From: Dyella mobilis
Lineage (GTDB): Bacteria; Pseudomonadota; Gammaproteobacteria; Xanthomonadales; Rhodanobacteraceae
Reading direction: 5' to 3'
Assembly: GCF_016904945.1 (NCBI RefSeq)
Contig: NZ_JADIKF010000039.1
Coordinates: forward strand, 558,001-622,000
Length of the DNA: 64,000 bases
Shown: piece after piece, positions 26,710-36,013 of the stretch
Layout of the letters: every line of letters begins with the position of its first letter
Numbering within the stretch: the first letter of the stretch is position 1
Made by a program: the position numbers and the translations under genes
The notes under the pieces: model-generated
The model's input: only the letters and a program-made list of their open reading frames with translations
What the model was told of the DNA's origin: nothing
Databases searched by the model: none

Positions 26710-28892
26710 AACCATTCTTTGCAACCTGCCCCAAAGGGCTCGAATACCTGCTGCGTGACGAACTGATCGCCCTGGGCGGCAGCGAGGTGCACGAGGCACT
26801 GGCCGGCGTGCGTTTTTCGGGCACCCTGGAAACGGCCTATCGCGCCTGTCTGTGGTCGCGCCTGGCCAGCCGCATCCTGCTGCCGATTGCCGAATTCGAA
26901 GCTGCATCGGATGACGCCCTCTATGCTGGCGTGCAGACCATCGACTGGTCGCAGCACCTGGCCCCGCACGCGACCTTGGCGGTGGATGCCAACACGGCGC
27001 AGAGCAAAATGGCGCACAGCCAGTTCCTGGCGCAACGCGTGAAGGACGCGGTGGTCGACCAGTTCCGGCAACGCGGCCAGGATCGTCCTGGCGTGGATAC
27101 CGAAGAGCCCGATGTGCGCATCAACCTGCGTCTGCGGCGCGATCGCGCCACGGTGTCGATCGATCTGGCCGGCGCTCCCCTGCATCGCCGCGGTTGGCGG
27201 GAACAGCAAGGCGAGGCGCCGCTCAAAGAAAACCTCGCAGCAGCGATGTTGCTGCGCGCGGGTTGGCCGGCGATCTACGAGCAGGGCGGGGCGTTGCTCG
27301 ATCCGATGTGCGGCTCGGGCACGTTGTTGATCGAGGGGGCCTTGATGGTGGCCGACGTGGCGCCGGGCCTGCGTCGCTCCTACTACGGTTTTCTGGGTTG
27401 GAAGCAACACGACATCGCTTTGTGGCGCGGTTTGCTCGAGGACGCGCGCCAGCGTGCCGAAGCCGGTCTGCCGGCCTTGCGCGCCTGTTTCTTCGGTTCC
27501 GATGCCGACCCCCGCATGGTGCAGACAGCCAAGCGCAATGCGCAGGAAGCGGGCGTCGCCGGCTTCTTTACCCTGGACCGCCACGATGCACTGCACGTGG
27601 CGCCGCCTCCTGGCGTGGCGCGTGGCCTGGTGATTACCAATCCGCCTTATGGCGAGCGGCTGGGCGAGCGCGAAAGCATGCCCAAGCTTTATCGCATGCT
27701 GGGGGAAATGCTGCGCGAACGTTTCATTGGCTGGCGTGCGGCGATTCTTGCCGGTGACGCGGAGCTTGGGCGCGCGACCACGCTGCGTCCCGAAAAAAAG
27801 TACGCGCTTTACAACGGTGCGCTGGAAACCGTGCTGCTGGTATGCGAGCTGCATCCGCGCGACGACACCCCGCGCGAAAAGCCGCCGCTATCGCCCGGCG
27901 CGCAGATGCTCAAGAACCGCCTGGAGAAAAACGTCCACCACCTGCGCAGGCGTCTGGAGCGCGAGGGCATTCGCGCCTGGCGCGCTTACGACCAGGATCT
28001 GCCTGAATACGCCGCTGCGGTTGACGTCTATGCCGACACCACCGGCGCCGCGCACCTGCACATCCAGGAATATCGCGCGCCGGCCAGCGTCCCTGCTGAT
28101 GTGGCGCGCACGCGCGTGCGTGAAATTGCACGCGTTGCCGGCGAGGTGTTCGACGCGCCGCGCGTCCGCATCGCGCTGAAAACGCGCGAGCGCGGCAAGG
28201 GCGGTTCCAAGTACGGCCAGTTCGATCAGCGCGGCGAATTCATCGAGGTGGAAGAGGGCGGCTTGAAGTTCCTGGTCAATCTTTATGATTACCTGGACAC
28301 CGGGCTGTTCCTCGACCACCGCCTGGTGCGCGCCAAGTTGCGCGAGCTTGCGGCCGGGCGGCGTTTTCTCAATCTGTTCGCCTATACCGCAACGGCCAGC
28401 GTTTATGCGGCGGCCGGCGGTGCGCGCGATACCACCAGCGTCGACCTGTCCGGCACGTACCTGGAATGGGCTTCGCGCAATCTCGCCCTGAACGGGTTCT
28501 CCGGTGCGAAGCATCGCCTGGTGCAATCGGATGCCGGCAGCTTCCTGCGGCAGTCGCACGATCGCTATGGTTTGATTTACGTCGATCCGCCGACGTTTTC
28601 CAATTCCAAACGCGCCGACGATTTCGACGTGCAGCGCGACCACGTCAAGTTGCTGCTGGCTTGCGCCGAGCGTCTCACCGCCGACGGGATCATCGTGTTT
28701 TCCAATAACTTCCGCCGCTTCGAGCTGGACCGTGCGGCCTTGGAAGAACGGTTCAACATCGAGAACTGGGGGGCTGGCAGCATTCCCTTCGATTTCTCGC
28801 GCCGGGCGAATATCCACGATTGCTGGCTGTTGCGTTCAAAGACGGCTGAGGGCCAGGTAAATCCCTGGGAAAACGCCCACATAAAAAAATGA
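26706..28892 (+). CDS. rlmL: bifunctional 23S rRNA methyltransferase RlmKL
   Basis: A 728-residue fused enzyme. The N-terminal THUMP domain and first methyltransferase (RlmL) have NPPYGER at 312-318 and methylate N2 of G2445. The second methyltransferase (RlmK) has DPPTFSNS at 627-634 and makes m7G2069. The E. coli protein is about 700 residues, so this is full length. The start is TTG, which overlaps the stop of the upstream hydrolase by four bases and gives the usual KPFFATCPKGLE N-terminus. Confidence 0.95.
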   Translation: MKPFFATCPKGLEYLLRDELIALGGSEVHEALAGVRFSGTLETAYRACLWSRLASRILLPIAEFEAASDDALYAGVQTIDWSQHLAPHATLAVDANTAQSKMAHSQFLAQRVKDAVVDQFRQRGQDRPGVDTEEPDVRINLRLRRDRATVSIDLAGAPLHRRGWREQQGEAPLKENLAAAMLLRAGWPAIYEQGGALLDPMCGSGTLLIEGALMVADVAPGLRRSYYGFLGWKQHDIALWRGLLEDARQRAEAGLPALRACFFGSDADPRMVQTAKRNAQEAGVAGFFTLDRHDALHVAPPPGVARGLVITNPPYGERLGERESMPKLYRMLGEMLRERFIGWRAAILAGDAELGRATTLRPEKKYALYNGALETVLLVCELHPRDDTPREKPPLSPGAQMLKNRLEKNVHHLRRRLEREGIRAWRAYDQDLPEYAAAVDVYADTTGAAHLHIQEYRAPASVPADVARTRVREIARVAGEVFDAPRVRIALKTRERGKGGSKYGQFDQRGEFIEVEEGGLKFLVNLYDYLDTGLFLDHRLVRAKLRELAAGRRFLNLFAYTATASVYAAAGGARDTTSVDLSGTYLEWASRNLALNGFSGAKHRLVQSDAGSFLRQSHDRYGLIYVDPPTFSNSKRADDFDVQRDHVKLLLACAERLTADGIIVFSNNFRRFELDRAALEERFNIENWGAGSIPFDFSRRANIHDCWLLRSKTAEGQVNPWENAHIKK

Positions 28893-28956
28893 AACCCTTC
28901 AGTACAGATTAAGCGCGCCGGACAGACCATAGCTCCCATCTTGACGGAGGTGTGTC

Positions 28957-29349
28957 ATGTTCAAACGTAGTGTCGGCAAGTTCGTTGCGATCGGCCTGGC
29001 TCTTGCCACGGCTGCGGCTTTGCCGGTCGGTGCATCGGCCCATGGTTGGGGCGGTGGCTGGCACGGTGGTGGTTACTACCATGGTGGTGGTTACTACCAT
29101 GGCGGTTGCTGCTACCGCGGCGGTTACTGGAGCGGTGGTCGCTGGATCGCAGGTGCCATCGTGGGTGGTGCCGTAGCGGGTCTGGTTGCGGGCGCGGTAG
29201 CCGGTCCGCCGGTGTATTACGCACCGCCGCCGACCGTGGTCTACACCCCGGGTACGGTGGTCTATCAGACCGTGCCGCCGCCGGTGGTGACCACAACGGT
29301 GGTAACGTCCGATCCGTACCAGACGCGCTACATCGGTCCGGGGTACTAA
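28957..29349 (+). CDS. exported Gly/His/Tyr-rich protein
   Basis: A 130-residue protein with a signal peptide (ALPVGASAHG near residues 22-31), a Gly-His-Tyr-rich repeat section (GGYYHGG units, about 33-60), one hydrophobic Gly/Ala-rich segment (about 66-87, glycine-zipper-like) and a Pro/Val/Thr-rich tail. The composition suggests a surface or periplasmic structural or metal-binding protein, but no family is certain. GGAGG precedes the ATG. A strong terminator follows, so it is monocistronic. The repeats come from an 18-base DNA duplication. Confidence 0.75.
   Translation: MFKRSVGKFVAIGLALATAAALPVGASAHGWGGGWHGGGYYHGGGYYHGGCCYRGGYWSGGRWIAGAIVGGAVAGLVAGAVAGPPVYYAPPPTVVYTPGTVVYQTVPPPVVTTTVVTSDPYQTRYIGPGY
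29065..29100 (+). repeat. 18-bp tandem duplication within the Gly-rich gene
   Basis: GGTGGTGGTTACTACCAT occurs twice without mismatch, at 29065-29082 and 29083-29100, and encodes two GGGYYH units. Partial copies flank it. Such repeats can expand or contract in frame. Confidence 0.9.
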
Positions 29350-29373
29350 GCGGATAGAAGCCGTTCAACAAAG

Positions 29374-29408
29374 AAGAGCCCGGTGCAAACCGGGCTCTTT
29401 TGTTTTGT
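29374..29408. terminator. rho-independent terminator
   Basis: AAGAGCCCGGT (29374-29384) and ACCGGGCTCTT (29389-29399) pair around GCAA, followed by TTTGTTTTG. It serves the Gly-rich gene and, through its AAGAAG run on the other strand, perhaps the convergent gene. Confidence 0.93.
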
Positions 29409-29426
29409 CTTGCTTGCCGCGGAAGT

Positions 29427-29873
29427 TCAGGGCGATTTGCTTTGCTGCTGCGTGCGGGTACTGCTGTATTTGGCTTTGCTGCGAAGACCGTTGAACGTGT
29501 TCTGGTCGATCAGGCTGAGCGATTGAATCGCGCAAGGCGGCTGATTGTGCGCAGTGACCATTTCGCCGACCGAGCCGCAGATGCGATCCGGGTTGGTGGC
29601 GAGATCCGCCTTGCTGCCGATGAACCTGAAACCGCGGTTGCCAATACCCAGGTTCTGGCAACTGGCCTGCAGCTTCACCAGATAGCGCTGGTAGGGGCCG
29701 GCTTGCACGATGATCGTCTTATCGTCCAGGACGTGCCATTCGTTGATTCGGCTGACACGCAGGCAGTCGTTGTTGGGTAGCGGGGTATATGCGGGTGCAC
29801 TCGACTGCGCCCACGCGGCAGCTCCGTTTGCTGCGAAAGCAAAAAACAGCACGAACGAAATGACCGGTTTCAT
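29427..29873 (-). CDS. exported DUF6491-like protein
   Basis: A 148-residue protein with a signal peptide (residues 1-22, ending AAWAQ) and a soluble domain of the DUF6491 type: NNDCLRVSRINEWHVLDDKTIIV, YLVKLQASCQNLG and GSVGEMV. Two Cys pairs may form disulfides. The function is unknown. It converges on the Gly-rich gene and is divergent from egtB with about 180 bases between. Confidence 0.75.
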   Translation of the reverse strand: MKPVISFVLFFAFAANGAAAWAQSSAPAYTPLPNNDCLRVSRINEWHVLDDKTIIVQAGPYQRYLVKLQASCQNLGIGNRGFRFIGSKADLATNPDRICGSVGEMVTAHNQPPCAIQSLSLIDQNTFNGLRSKAKYSSTRTQQQSKSP

Positions 29874-30057
29874 AGACGTCACCTCCAGGCTGTATTGATG
29901 CGCTGCGGCGATGGAAATATCGCGACAGCCATATTCCCGCCATGCATGTATCACATAATATGAACGATGCTTGCGGCATGGTGAGGACTATGATGGTCTG
30001 CTCGGTCGTGCTCCACAAGATGTATCGTAATAGCCCCGCCCGTCCCGCATCGGTGTC

Positions 30058-31314
30058 ATGAGTGCCTCGACCTTTGCCGTTGGCGCAGAAGACCGCTTAG
30101 CGCGCTTCGTGCGTATACGCAGACAGACCTGGGCGCTTTGTGCCGGCTTGAGCGCGGAAGACCTGTTGGTGCAGTCGATGCCCGATGCCAGCCCCGGCAA
30201 ATGGCATCTGGCGCATACGACGTGGTTTTTTGAAACGTTCGTGCTCGGGCACGATCCTTCTTATCGTTCGCCCAATCCCGAGTGGCATTACCTTTTCAAC
30301 TCCTACTACGAATCGGCCGGGCCGATTCATGCGCGACCGCGCCGCGGCCTGCTTTCGCGCCCTACGCTCGAAGAGATTTGCGATTACCGGGCGCGTATCG
30401 ATGACGCGGTCGCAGCGCGTATCGCCAGCGGCATTGACGAAGCGCTTGTCGCAAGAATCGAACTTGGCTTGCAGCACGAGCAACAGCATCAAGAGTTGCT
30501 GCTCACCGATCTGAAGCACGCCTTCTGGTGTCATCCCTTGCACCCGGCTTATCGCGAGGCTTTACCGGTTCAAGTCAGCGATGCACCGATGCCGATGCGA
30601 TTCCTTGCGGGAAGGGAAGGGGCGCAGGAGATAGGGCATGCAGATAGCGACGGCTTTGCCTACGACAACGAAACACCGCGCCATCGAACGTGGCTGGCCG
30701 CGCACGCGCTGGCCAATCGTCCCGTGACCAACGGCGAATACCTGGCTTTCGTCCGCGATGGCGGTTATCGGGAGGCAGGCCTGTGGCTTTCCGACGGTTG
30801 GGCCATCGTGCAGCGTGAAGGCTGGCAGCGACCGTTGTACTGGCAAGAAGACCTGGCCAGCGAATTCACCCTGGCCGGGATGCGCGACATCGATCCGCAC
30901 GTACCGGTATGCCACATCAGCTATTTCGAAGCCGATGCTTTCGCACGGTGGGCAGGCGCCCGTCTGCCCACCGAAGCCGAGTGGGAAAATGCGGCCGCGA
31001 GCAAACCTGTCGCGGGCCATTTTCAGGAAAGCCATCGCTTCCATCCAATCGCCGCTCCACACCACGACGGGTGGCTGCAAATGTACGGCGACATCTGGGA
31101 ATGGACCGCATCGCCTTACGTGAGCTATCCGGGTTTCAAACCCTTGCCGGGCACGCTCGGTGAATACAACGGCAAGTTCATGAACGGGCAATGGGTGTTG
31201 CGCGGCGGCTCCTGCGCAACGCCGCACGACCACATTCGCGCCAGCTACCGCAATTTTTTTCCGCCCCATGCCCGCTGGCAGTTCGCGGGCATCCGATTGG
31301 GACAGGACAGATGA
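30058..31314 (+). CDS. egtB: ergothioneine sulfoxide synthase EgtB
   Basis: A 418-residue iron enzyme that joins hercynine and a cysteine thiol through oxygen. The N-terminal DinB-like domain holds the iron ligands: His50 (KWHLAHTTWFFE) and His140/His144 (LQHEQQHQE). The C-terminal formylglycine-generating-enzyme fold has TNGEYLAF, RLPTEAEWE, GDIWEWT and WVLRGGSCATP. Length agrees with family. The stop overlaps the egtD start by ATGA, so both are made together. Which thiol donor it uses (gamma-glutamylcysteine or cysteine) cannot be told. Confidence 0.94.
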   Translation: MSASTFAVGAEDRLARFVRIRRQTWALCAGLSAEDLLVQSMPDASPGKWHLAHTTWFFETFVLGHDPSYRSPNPEWHYLFNSYYESAGPIHARPRRGLLSRPTLEEICDYRARIDDAVAARIASGIDEALVARIELGLQHEQQHQELLLTDLKHAFWCHPLHPAYREALPVQVSDAPMPMRFLAGREGAQEIGHADSDGFAYDNETPRHRTWLAAHALANRPVTNGEYLAFVRDGGYREAGLWLSDGWAIVQREGWQRPLYWQEDLASEFTLAGMRDIDPHVPVCHISYFEADAFARWAGARLPTEAEWENAAASKPVAGHFQESHRFHPIAAPHHDGWLQMYGDIWEWTASPYVSYPGFKPLPGTLGEYNGKFMNGQWVLRGGSCATPHDHIRASYRNFFPPHARWQFAGIRLGQDR

Positions 31315-32282
31315 ATGTTCAAGCCTATGCCGTACGTGACGAACAACGGCCACCCGACAACCTCTTGCTGCAAGTGGTGCAACGCGGCCTGCGTTCGCAG
31401 CCCAAACGATTGCCGTCCTGGTTGTTTTACGACGAGCAGGGTTCGGCCCTGTTCGAGCAAATCTGCGAGCAACCCGAGTATTACCTGACACGCGCCGAAA
31501 TCGAATTGCTGCGCGTGCATGCCGCCGACATTGCCGAAGTGCTCGGTCCCGACGTACGGCTGGTCGAGTATGGCAGTGGGCATGCCATCAAAACGCGCCT
31601 GTTGCTCGAGCATCTCGCCACGCCGGTGGCCTGGGTGCCGATAGAGCTTTCTTCCGAGGCTCTTCGCCTGGGCATGCAGCGCGTGGCTCAGCAAATACCG
31701 GAGCTACCCATCCAGCCCTTGTCGATGGATTTCACTCGTCCGCTGCGGCTGCCCGTGCCGCCGCGTGCGCCGCGGCGTACCGTGCTGTATTTTCCGGGTT
31801 CAACCATCGGCAATTTCGAAGATCGCGAAGCCGCGCAGTTGTTGCGCAAGATGCGCAACGAAATGGGCGACAACGGCGGTATCTTGGTGGGCGCAGACCT
31901 CAAAAAGGACAGGTCGACGATCGAGGCAGCCTACAACGACAAAGCGGGTGTCACGGCGGCATTTACGCTCAACGTGCTGGCGCGCCTGAATCGCGAGCTC
32001 GGCTGCAATTTCGAGTTGGGTGCGTTTCGTCACCGCGCCCATTACAACGCCATGGCCGGCCGCATCGAAACACACATCCTGAGCAATCGCGAACAGCGCG
32101 TGCGAGTGGGGCGCTTGCAGGTGTTGTTCCGCGAAGAAGAGGCGATGCTGGTGGAGTACAGCTGCAAGTATTCGCTGGAAGACTTTGCGGCGCTTGCCGC
32201 AACGGCGGGATTGAGCGTGCAACACGTCTGGCTGGACCCGGCCGGCACATTCAGCCTGCAATACCTGACGCGCACTCTCTGA
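31311..32282 (+). CDS. egtD: L-histidine N-alpha-methyltransferase EgtD
   Basis: A 323-residue SAM enzyme that trimethylates histidine to hercynine, the first step of ergothioneine synthesis. It contains LFYDEQGSALFEQI (38-51), a SAM loop EYGSG (86-90) followed by KTRLLLEHL, YFPGSTIGNF and GADLKKD with the AYND segment, all family hallmarks. The SAM loop reads EYGSG where ELGSG is more usual. It is coupled to egtB by a four-base overlap. Cytosolic. Confidence 0.94.
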   Translation: MNVQAYAVRDEQRPPDNLLLQVVQRGLRSQPKRLPSWLFYDEQGSALFEQICEQPEYYLTRAEIELLRVHAADIAEVLGPDVRLVEYGSGHAIKTRLLLEHLATPVAWVPIELSSEALRLGMQRVAQQIPELPIQPLSMDFTRPLRLPVPPRAPRRTVLYFPGSTIGNFEDREAAQLLRKMRNEMGDNGGILVGADLKKDRSTIEAAYNDKAGVTAAFTLNVLARLNRELGCNFELGAFRHRAHYNAMAGRIETHILSNREQRVRVGRLQVLFREEEAMLVEYSCKYSLEDFAALAATAGLSVQHVWLDPAGTFSLQYLTRTL

Positions 32283-32310
32283 TTTTTCGCCATCCAATGG
32301 CCACTTTGTA

Positions 32311-32349
32311 GGTTGGGTTACCTCGGATCAAGTCCGGGGCAACCCAACC
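32311..32349. terminator. bidirectional hairpin between egtD and mfd
   Basis: GGTTGGGTT (32311-32319) pairs with AACCCAACC (32341-32349) around a loop that itself can pair CCTCGGA with TCCGGGG. It lies between the converging egtD and mfd stop codons. No T-run follows, so termination is plausible but not certain. A related repeat is near 3560. Confidence 0.55.
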
Positions 32350-32356
32350 TTCGGCG

Positions 32357-35300
32357 TCATGCTGTCTTGCGTGCTCCCAACTTGGTCAGCACTTCTTCCG
32401 CAGCGCGGATGCGCTCGCTGGCTCCCGGCAGTTCCAGGTTGACCTTCAGCTTGTCCTGGCCGTCCAGCTTGTACACGCGCGGATAATTCTGGATCAGGCG
32501 GATGATCGCCATCGGTTCGACATCCGGTTTGTCGCGGAAGGTGACGCGTCCGCCGTTTGCGCCGAAATCCAGTTTGCGAATGCCCAGCGGCGTAGCCATC
32601 AGCTTGAGGCTGGCGATGGCGAAAAGCTGCTTGACGGCATCGGGCAGCAGGCCGAAGCGGTCGATCATTTCCACCTGCAGTTCGCGCAAGGACGCTTCGT
32701 CGCGTGCGCTGGCGATGCGCTTGTACAACGTCAGGCGTGCATGCACGTCGGGCAGGTAATCGTCGGGAATGAGCGCCGGAAGATGCAGCTCCACTTCGGT
32801 TTCGTGTTCGCTGCTCAGGTCGAAGTCGGGCACCTTGCCGGATTTCAGCGCACGCACGGCGCGTTCCAGCAATTCCGTATACAGGCCAAAGCCGATTTCC
32901 TGGATCTGGCCGGACTGCTCGTCGCCGAGCAACTCGCCGGCGCCGCGAATCTCCAGGTCGTGCGTGGCCAGCGTAAAGCCGGCACCCAATTCCTCCAGGG
33001 AAGCCAGCGCTTCCAGGCGCTTTTCCGCATCGGCAGTGATGCTCTTGCGGTCCGGCACGATCAGATAGGCATAGGCGCGGTGGTGCGAGCGCCCCACGCG
33101 GCCGCGCAATTGATGCAATTGCGCCAAGCCGAAGCGATCGGCGCGATCGATGATGATCGTATTGGCGGTAGGAATGTCGATGCCGGTTTCAATGATGGTG
33201 GTGCACACCAGCACGTTGAAGCGCTGGCGATGGAAATCCGCCATGACTCGTTCCAGATCGCGTTCCGGCATCTGGCCGTGGGCGATGCCGACGCGCGCGT
33301 CAGGAACCAGTTCCTGCACTTCCCGTGCCGTGCGTTCGATGCTTTCGACTTCGTTGTGCAGGAAGTACACCTGGCCGCCGCGCTGCAATTCGCGTTGGAA
33401 CGCTTCGCGGATCAGTGCCGGTTCCCAGGAGGAAATGAAGGTACGCACCGCCATGCGATGCTGGGGCGGCGTGGCGATCAGGGAGAGGTCGCGCAGGCCG
33501 CTCATGGCCATGTTGAGGGTGCGTGGAATCGGCGTGGCGGTCATGGTCAGCAGGTCGACCTCCGCCCGCAGTTTTTTCAATTGCTCCTTCTGGCGCACGC
33601 CAAAACGCTGTTCTTCGTCGACGATCACCAGCCCCAGTTGCTTGAACTTGATATCCGGCTGCAGCAGCTTGTGCGTACCCACGATGACGTCGATCTGGCC
33701 GTCGGCCAATCGCTTCAACGCCTCGTTGACTTCCTTGGTGGAGCGGAAGCGCGACAAGACGTCCACGCGTACCGGCCAGTCGGCAAAGCGGTCGGCAAAG
33801 TTGCGGTAATGCTGCTGCGCGAGCAGGGTGGTGGGCACGAGGACCGCGACCTGCTTGCCGGCGGTAGCGGCAGCGAATGCCGCGCGCAGTGCGACCTCGG
33901 TTTTGCCGAAACCCACGTCGCCGCAGATCACGCGGTCCATGGCGCGTGGCGCCGCCAGATCGTTGAGCACCGCGTCGATGGCGTACAACTGGTCCGGCGT
34001 TTCCTCGAACGGAAAGCTGGTGCCGAATTCTTCCACCAGCTGGCGATCGATCGGCAGCGATTCGCCGCCGCGCGCCTCGCGCTGCGCATAGATCGCCAGC
34101 AGTTCGGCGGCCACGTCGCGGACTTTCTCCGCGGCCCTCTTGCGCGCGCGTTCCCAGGCATCGCCGCCCAGCGAGTGCAGCGGGGCCAATTCCGGTGCGG
34201 TACCGGAGTAGCGGCTGACCAGCCCAAGCTGCGCCACCGGCACGTAAAGCTTGTCGCCCTTGGCGTATTCGATGGTGAGGAATTCGCCGGCCATGCCGCC
34301 CAGTTCCATCGATACCAGGCCCTGGTAACGGCCTACGCCGTGATCGACGTGCACGATCGGCGAGCCGATGGAAAGCTCGGTGAGGTCGCGGATGATGGCA
34401 TCCGGATCGCGCGCCGCACCGCGCCGGCGCTTGCGCTCGGTGCGCACCCGCTCGCCGAACAGCTCGCGCTCGGTGAGGACGGTAATGGCCGGATGAGTCA
34501 GCGCAAAACCTTGCTCCAGCGGCGCGATGGTGATGGCTTGCCGATGGGAGTCCGCCAGGAAGGCTTGCCAGCTGTCGACGTTTTGCGGGCGCAATCCGGT
34601 CGTGGCGAGCTGTTCCAGCAATGCTTCGCGGCGACCCGCCGAATCCGCTGCAATCAATACCCGTCCCGGGTAATGCTCGATGAAGTGGCGCAGCGAAGTG
34701 CCAGGTTCTTCGCCCTTGCGGTTGAGCGGAAGCTCCGGCGCAGGCTGCGTACCGGCAGCGACGGCATGTTCGTGCCCGCTGTCGACCACTTCCACGCGCA
34801 AGCGTTTGTTGAGCTGCTCGCGCAGGCGCTCGGGCGACAGATACAGCTCCGCCGGTGGCAGCACGGGACGTTCGATGTCGTGTGCGCGCTGGTCGTAGCG
34901 TTCGGCCGTCTGCGTCCAGAATTGCTCGGTGGCTTCGGCAGTGCCTTCGCCCAGTACGAACAGCGCATTGTCGGCGAGGTAGTCGAACAGCGTGGCAGTG
35001 TGTTCGAAGAACAGCGGCAAGTAGTATTCGATGCCGCCGGGCGTCACGCCTTCCTTCATGTCCTGGTACAGCGGGCAACGCCGAACGTCGATCGGAAAGC
35101 GCTCGCGCAAGCGGTTGCGGAAGGCTTTGGCGGCATCGTCCGTCACCGGAAATTCGCGCGCCGGCAGCAGTTCCACTTTTTCAACCTGCTGTTGCGAGCG
35201 CTGGGTTTCCGGATCGAAACTGCGGATCGAATCCACCTCGTCGTCGAACAATTCGATGCGATAGGGCTCGCGCGTACCCATCGGGAAGATGTCGATCAGC

Positions 35301-35806
35301 GCGCCGCGTACGGCGAAATCGCCCGGTTCGGCGACCTGCGGCACGTGGCGGTAGCCGGAGGACTCCAGTCGCCGCTGTTCGGTGGCCAGGTCGAGTTTCT
35401 GGCCCTTGCGCAACACCAGCCCGGCGCCTGCGATGTGCGAGCGCGGCGCGATCCGCTGCATCAAGGTGGCGACCGACACGACCAGCACGCCGCGCGTTAC
35501 CGCCGGCAACTGGTACAGCGCGGCAACGCGCTGCGACACGATATCCGGATGCGGGCTGAAAACGTCGTAGGGCAGGGTTTCCCAGTCGGGGAAATGCAGT
35601 ACCGGCAGCGTGCCTGCAAAGATCCGCAGCTCGTCTTCCAGCGCATGGGCACGCTGGGTGTCGCGGGTTACCGCGACCAGCAGGCCTTTGTGCGATTCGG
35701 CGGCGCCGGCAACCAGCAGCGCCCGCGCCGAACCGTGTGGCGGGGTCCAGAAGCGGCGTTGCTTGGGGCTGGTGGGAAGGGGCGGGTGACTGATCGGGTT
35801 GGGCAT
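32357..35806 (-). CDS. mfd: transcription-repair coupling factor Mfd
   Basis: A 1149-residue Mfd, the size of the E. coli protein (1148). It releases RNA polymerase stalled at DNA damage and recruits UvrA. Seen in order: a UvrB-like N-terminal part with FPDWETLPYDVFSPH, the RNA polymerase-binding domain with PIVHVDHGVGRYQGL, the translocase motifs GDVGFGKTE (around residue 630) and VDEEQRFG (around 730), LLTMTATPIPRTLNMA, and the C-terminal TRCF domain. The ATG at 35806 gives the usual short N-terminus; a longer frame upstream lacks support. Confidence 0.97.
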   Translation of the reverse strand: MPNPISHPPLPTSPKQRRFWTPPHGSARALLVAGAAESHKGLLVAVTRDTQRAHALEDELRIFAGTLPVLHFPDWETLPYDVFSPHPDIVSQRVAALYQLPAVTRGVLVVSVATLMQRIAPRSHIAGAGLVLRKGQKLDLATEQRRLESSGYRHVPQVAEPGDFAVRGALIDIFPMGTREPYRIELFDDEVDSIRSFDPETQRSQQQVEKVELLPAREFPVTDDAAKAFRNRLRERFPIDVRRCPLYQDMKEGVTPGGIEYYLPLFFEHTATLFDYLADNALFVLGEGTAEATEQFWTQTAERYDQRAHDIERPVLPPAELYLSPERLREQLNKRLRVEVVDSGHEHAVAAGTQPAPELPLNRKGEEPGTSLRHFIEHYPGRVLIAADSAGRREALLEQLATTGLRPQNVDSWQAFLADSHRQAITIAPLEQGFALTHPAITVLTERELFGERVRTERKRRRGAARDPDAIIRDLTELSIGSPIVHVDHGVGRYQGLVSMELGGMAGEFLTIEYAKGDKLYVPVAQLGLVSRYSGTAPELAPLHSLGGDAWERARKRAAEKVRDVAAELLAIYAQREARGGESLPIDRQLVEEFGTSFPFEETPDQLYAIDAVLNDLAAPRAMDRVICGDVGFGKTEVALRAAFAAATAGKQVAVLVPTTLLAQQHYRNFADRFADWPVRVDVLSRFRSTKEVNEALKRLADGQIDVIVGTHKLLQPDIKFKQLGLVIVDEEQRFGVRQKEQLKKLRAEVDLLTMTATPIPRTLNMAMSGLRDLSLIATPPQHRMAVRTFISSWEPALIREAFQRELQRGGQVYFLHNEVESIERTAREVQELVPDARVGIAHGQMPERDLERVMADFHRQRFNVLVCTTIIETGIDIPTANTIIIDRADRFGLAQLHQLRGRVGRSHHRAYAYLIVPDRKSITADAEKRLEALASLEELGAGFTLATHDLEIRGAGELLGDEQSGQIQEIGFGLYTELLERAVRALKSGKVPDFDLSSEHETEVELHLPALIPDDYLPDVHARLTLYKRIASARDEASLRELQVEMIDRFGLLPDAVKQLFAIASLKLMATPLGIRKLDFGANGGRVTFRDKPDVEPMAIIRLIQNYPRVYKLDGQDKLKVNLELPGASERIRAAEEVLTKLGARKTA

Positions 35807-36013
35807 GGGAGACGTTGCGTGGAGGACGCAGCCCAGATGCCGCGCCGAACGAGCGCACAAGTGTAGCGCGTCGACCGCGACCGCCCCATCAACGGCGCGT
35901 CATGGATTTCTGTGTTAGCCGTCAGTCAACGGCTGACGCGGATTCAGCCGATCCCGACTGTTCCGCTCGCGCCGCCTCGTGCGAAGGTTCGGTTTTGCCC
36001 ACGTGGAGTCGCC

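Noticed and set aside
32741..35866. 1041-residue open frame on the plus strand
   Set aside because: It is the exact complement of mfd. The composition (many Gln, Arg, His, Ala) is that of an antisense frame in GC-rich DNA, and mfd is certain.
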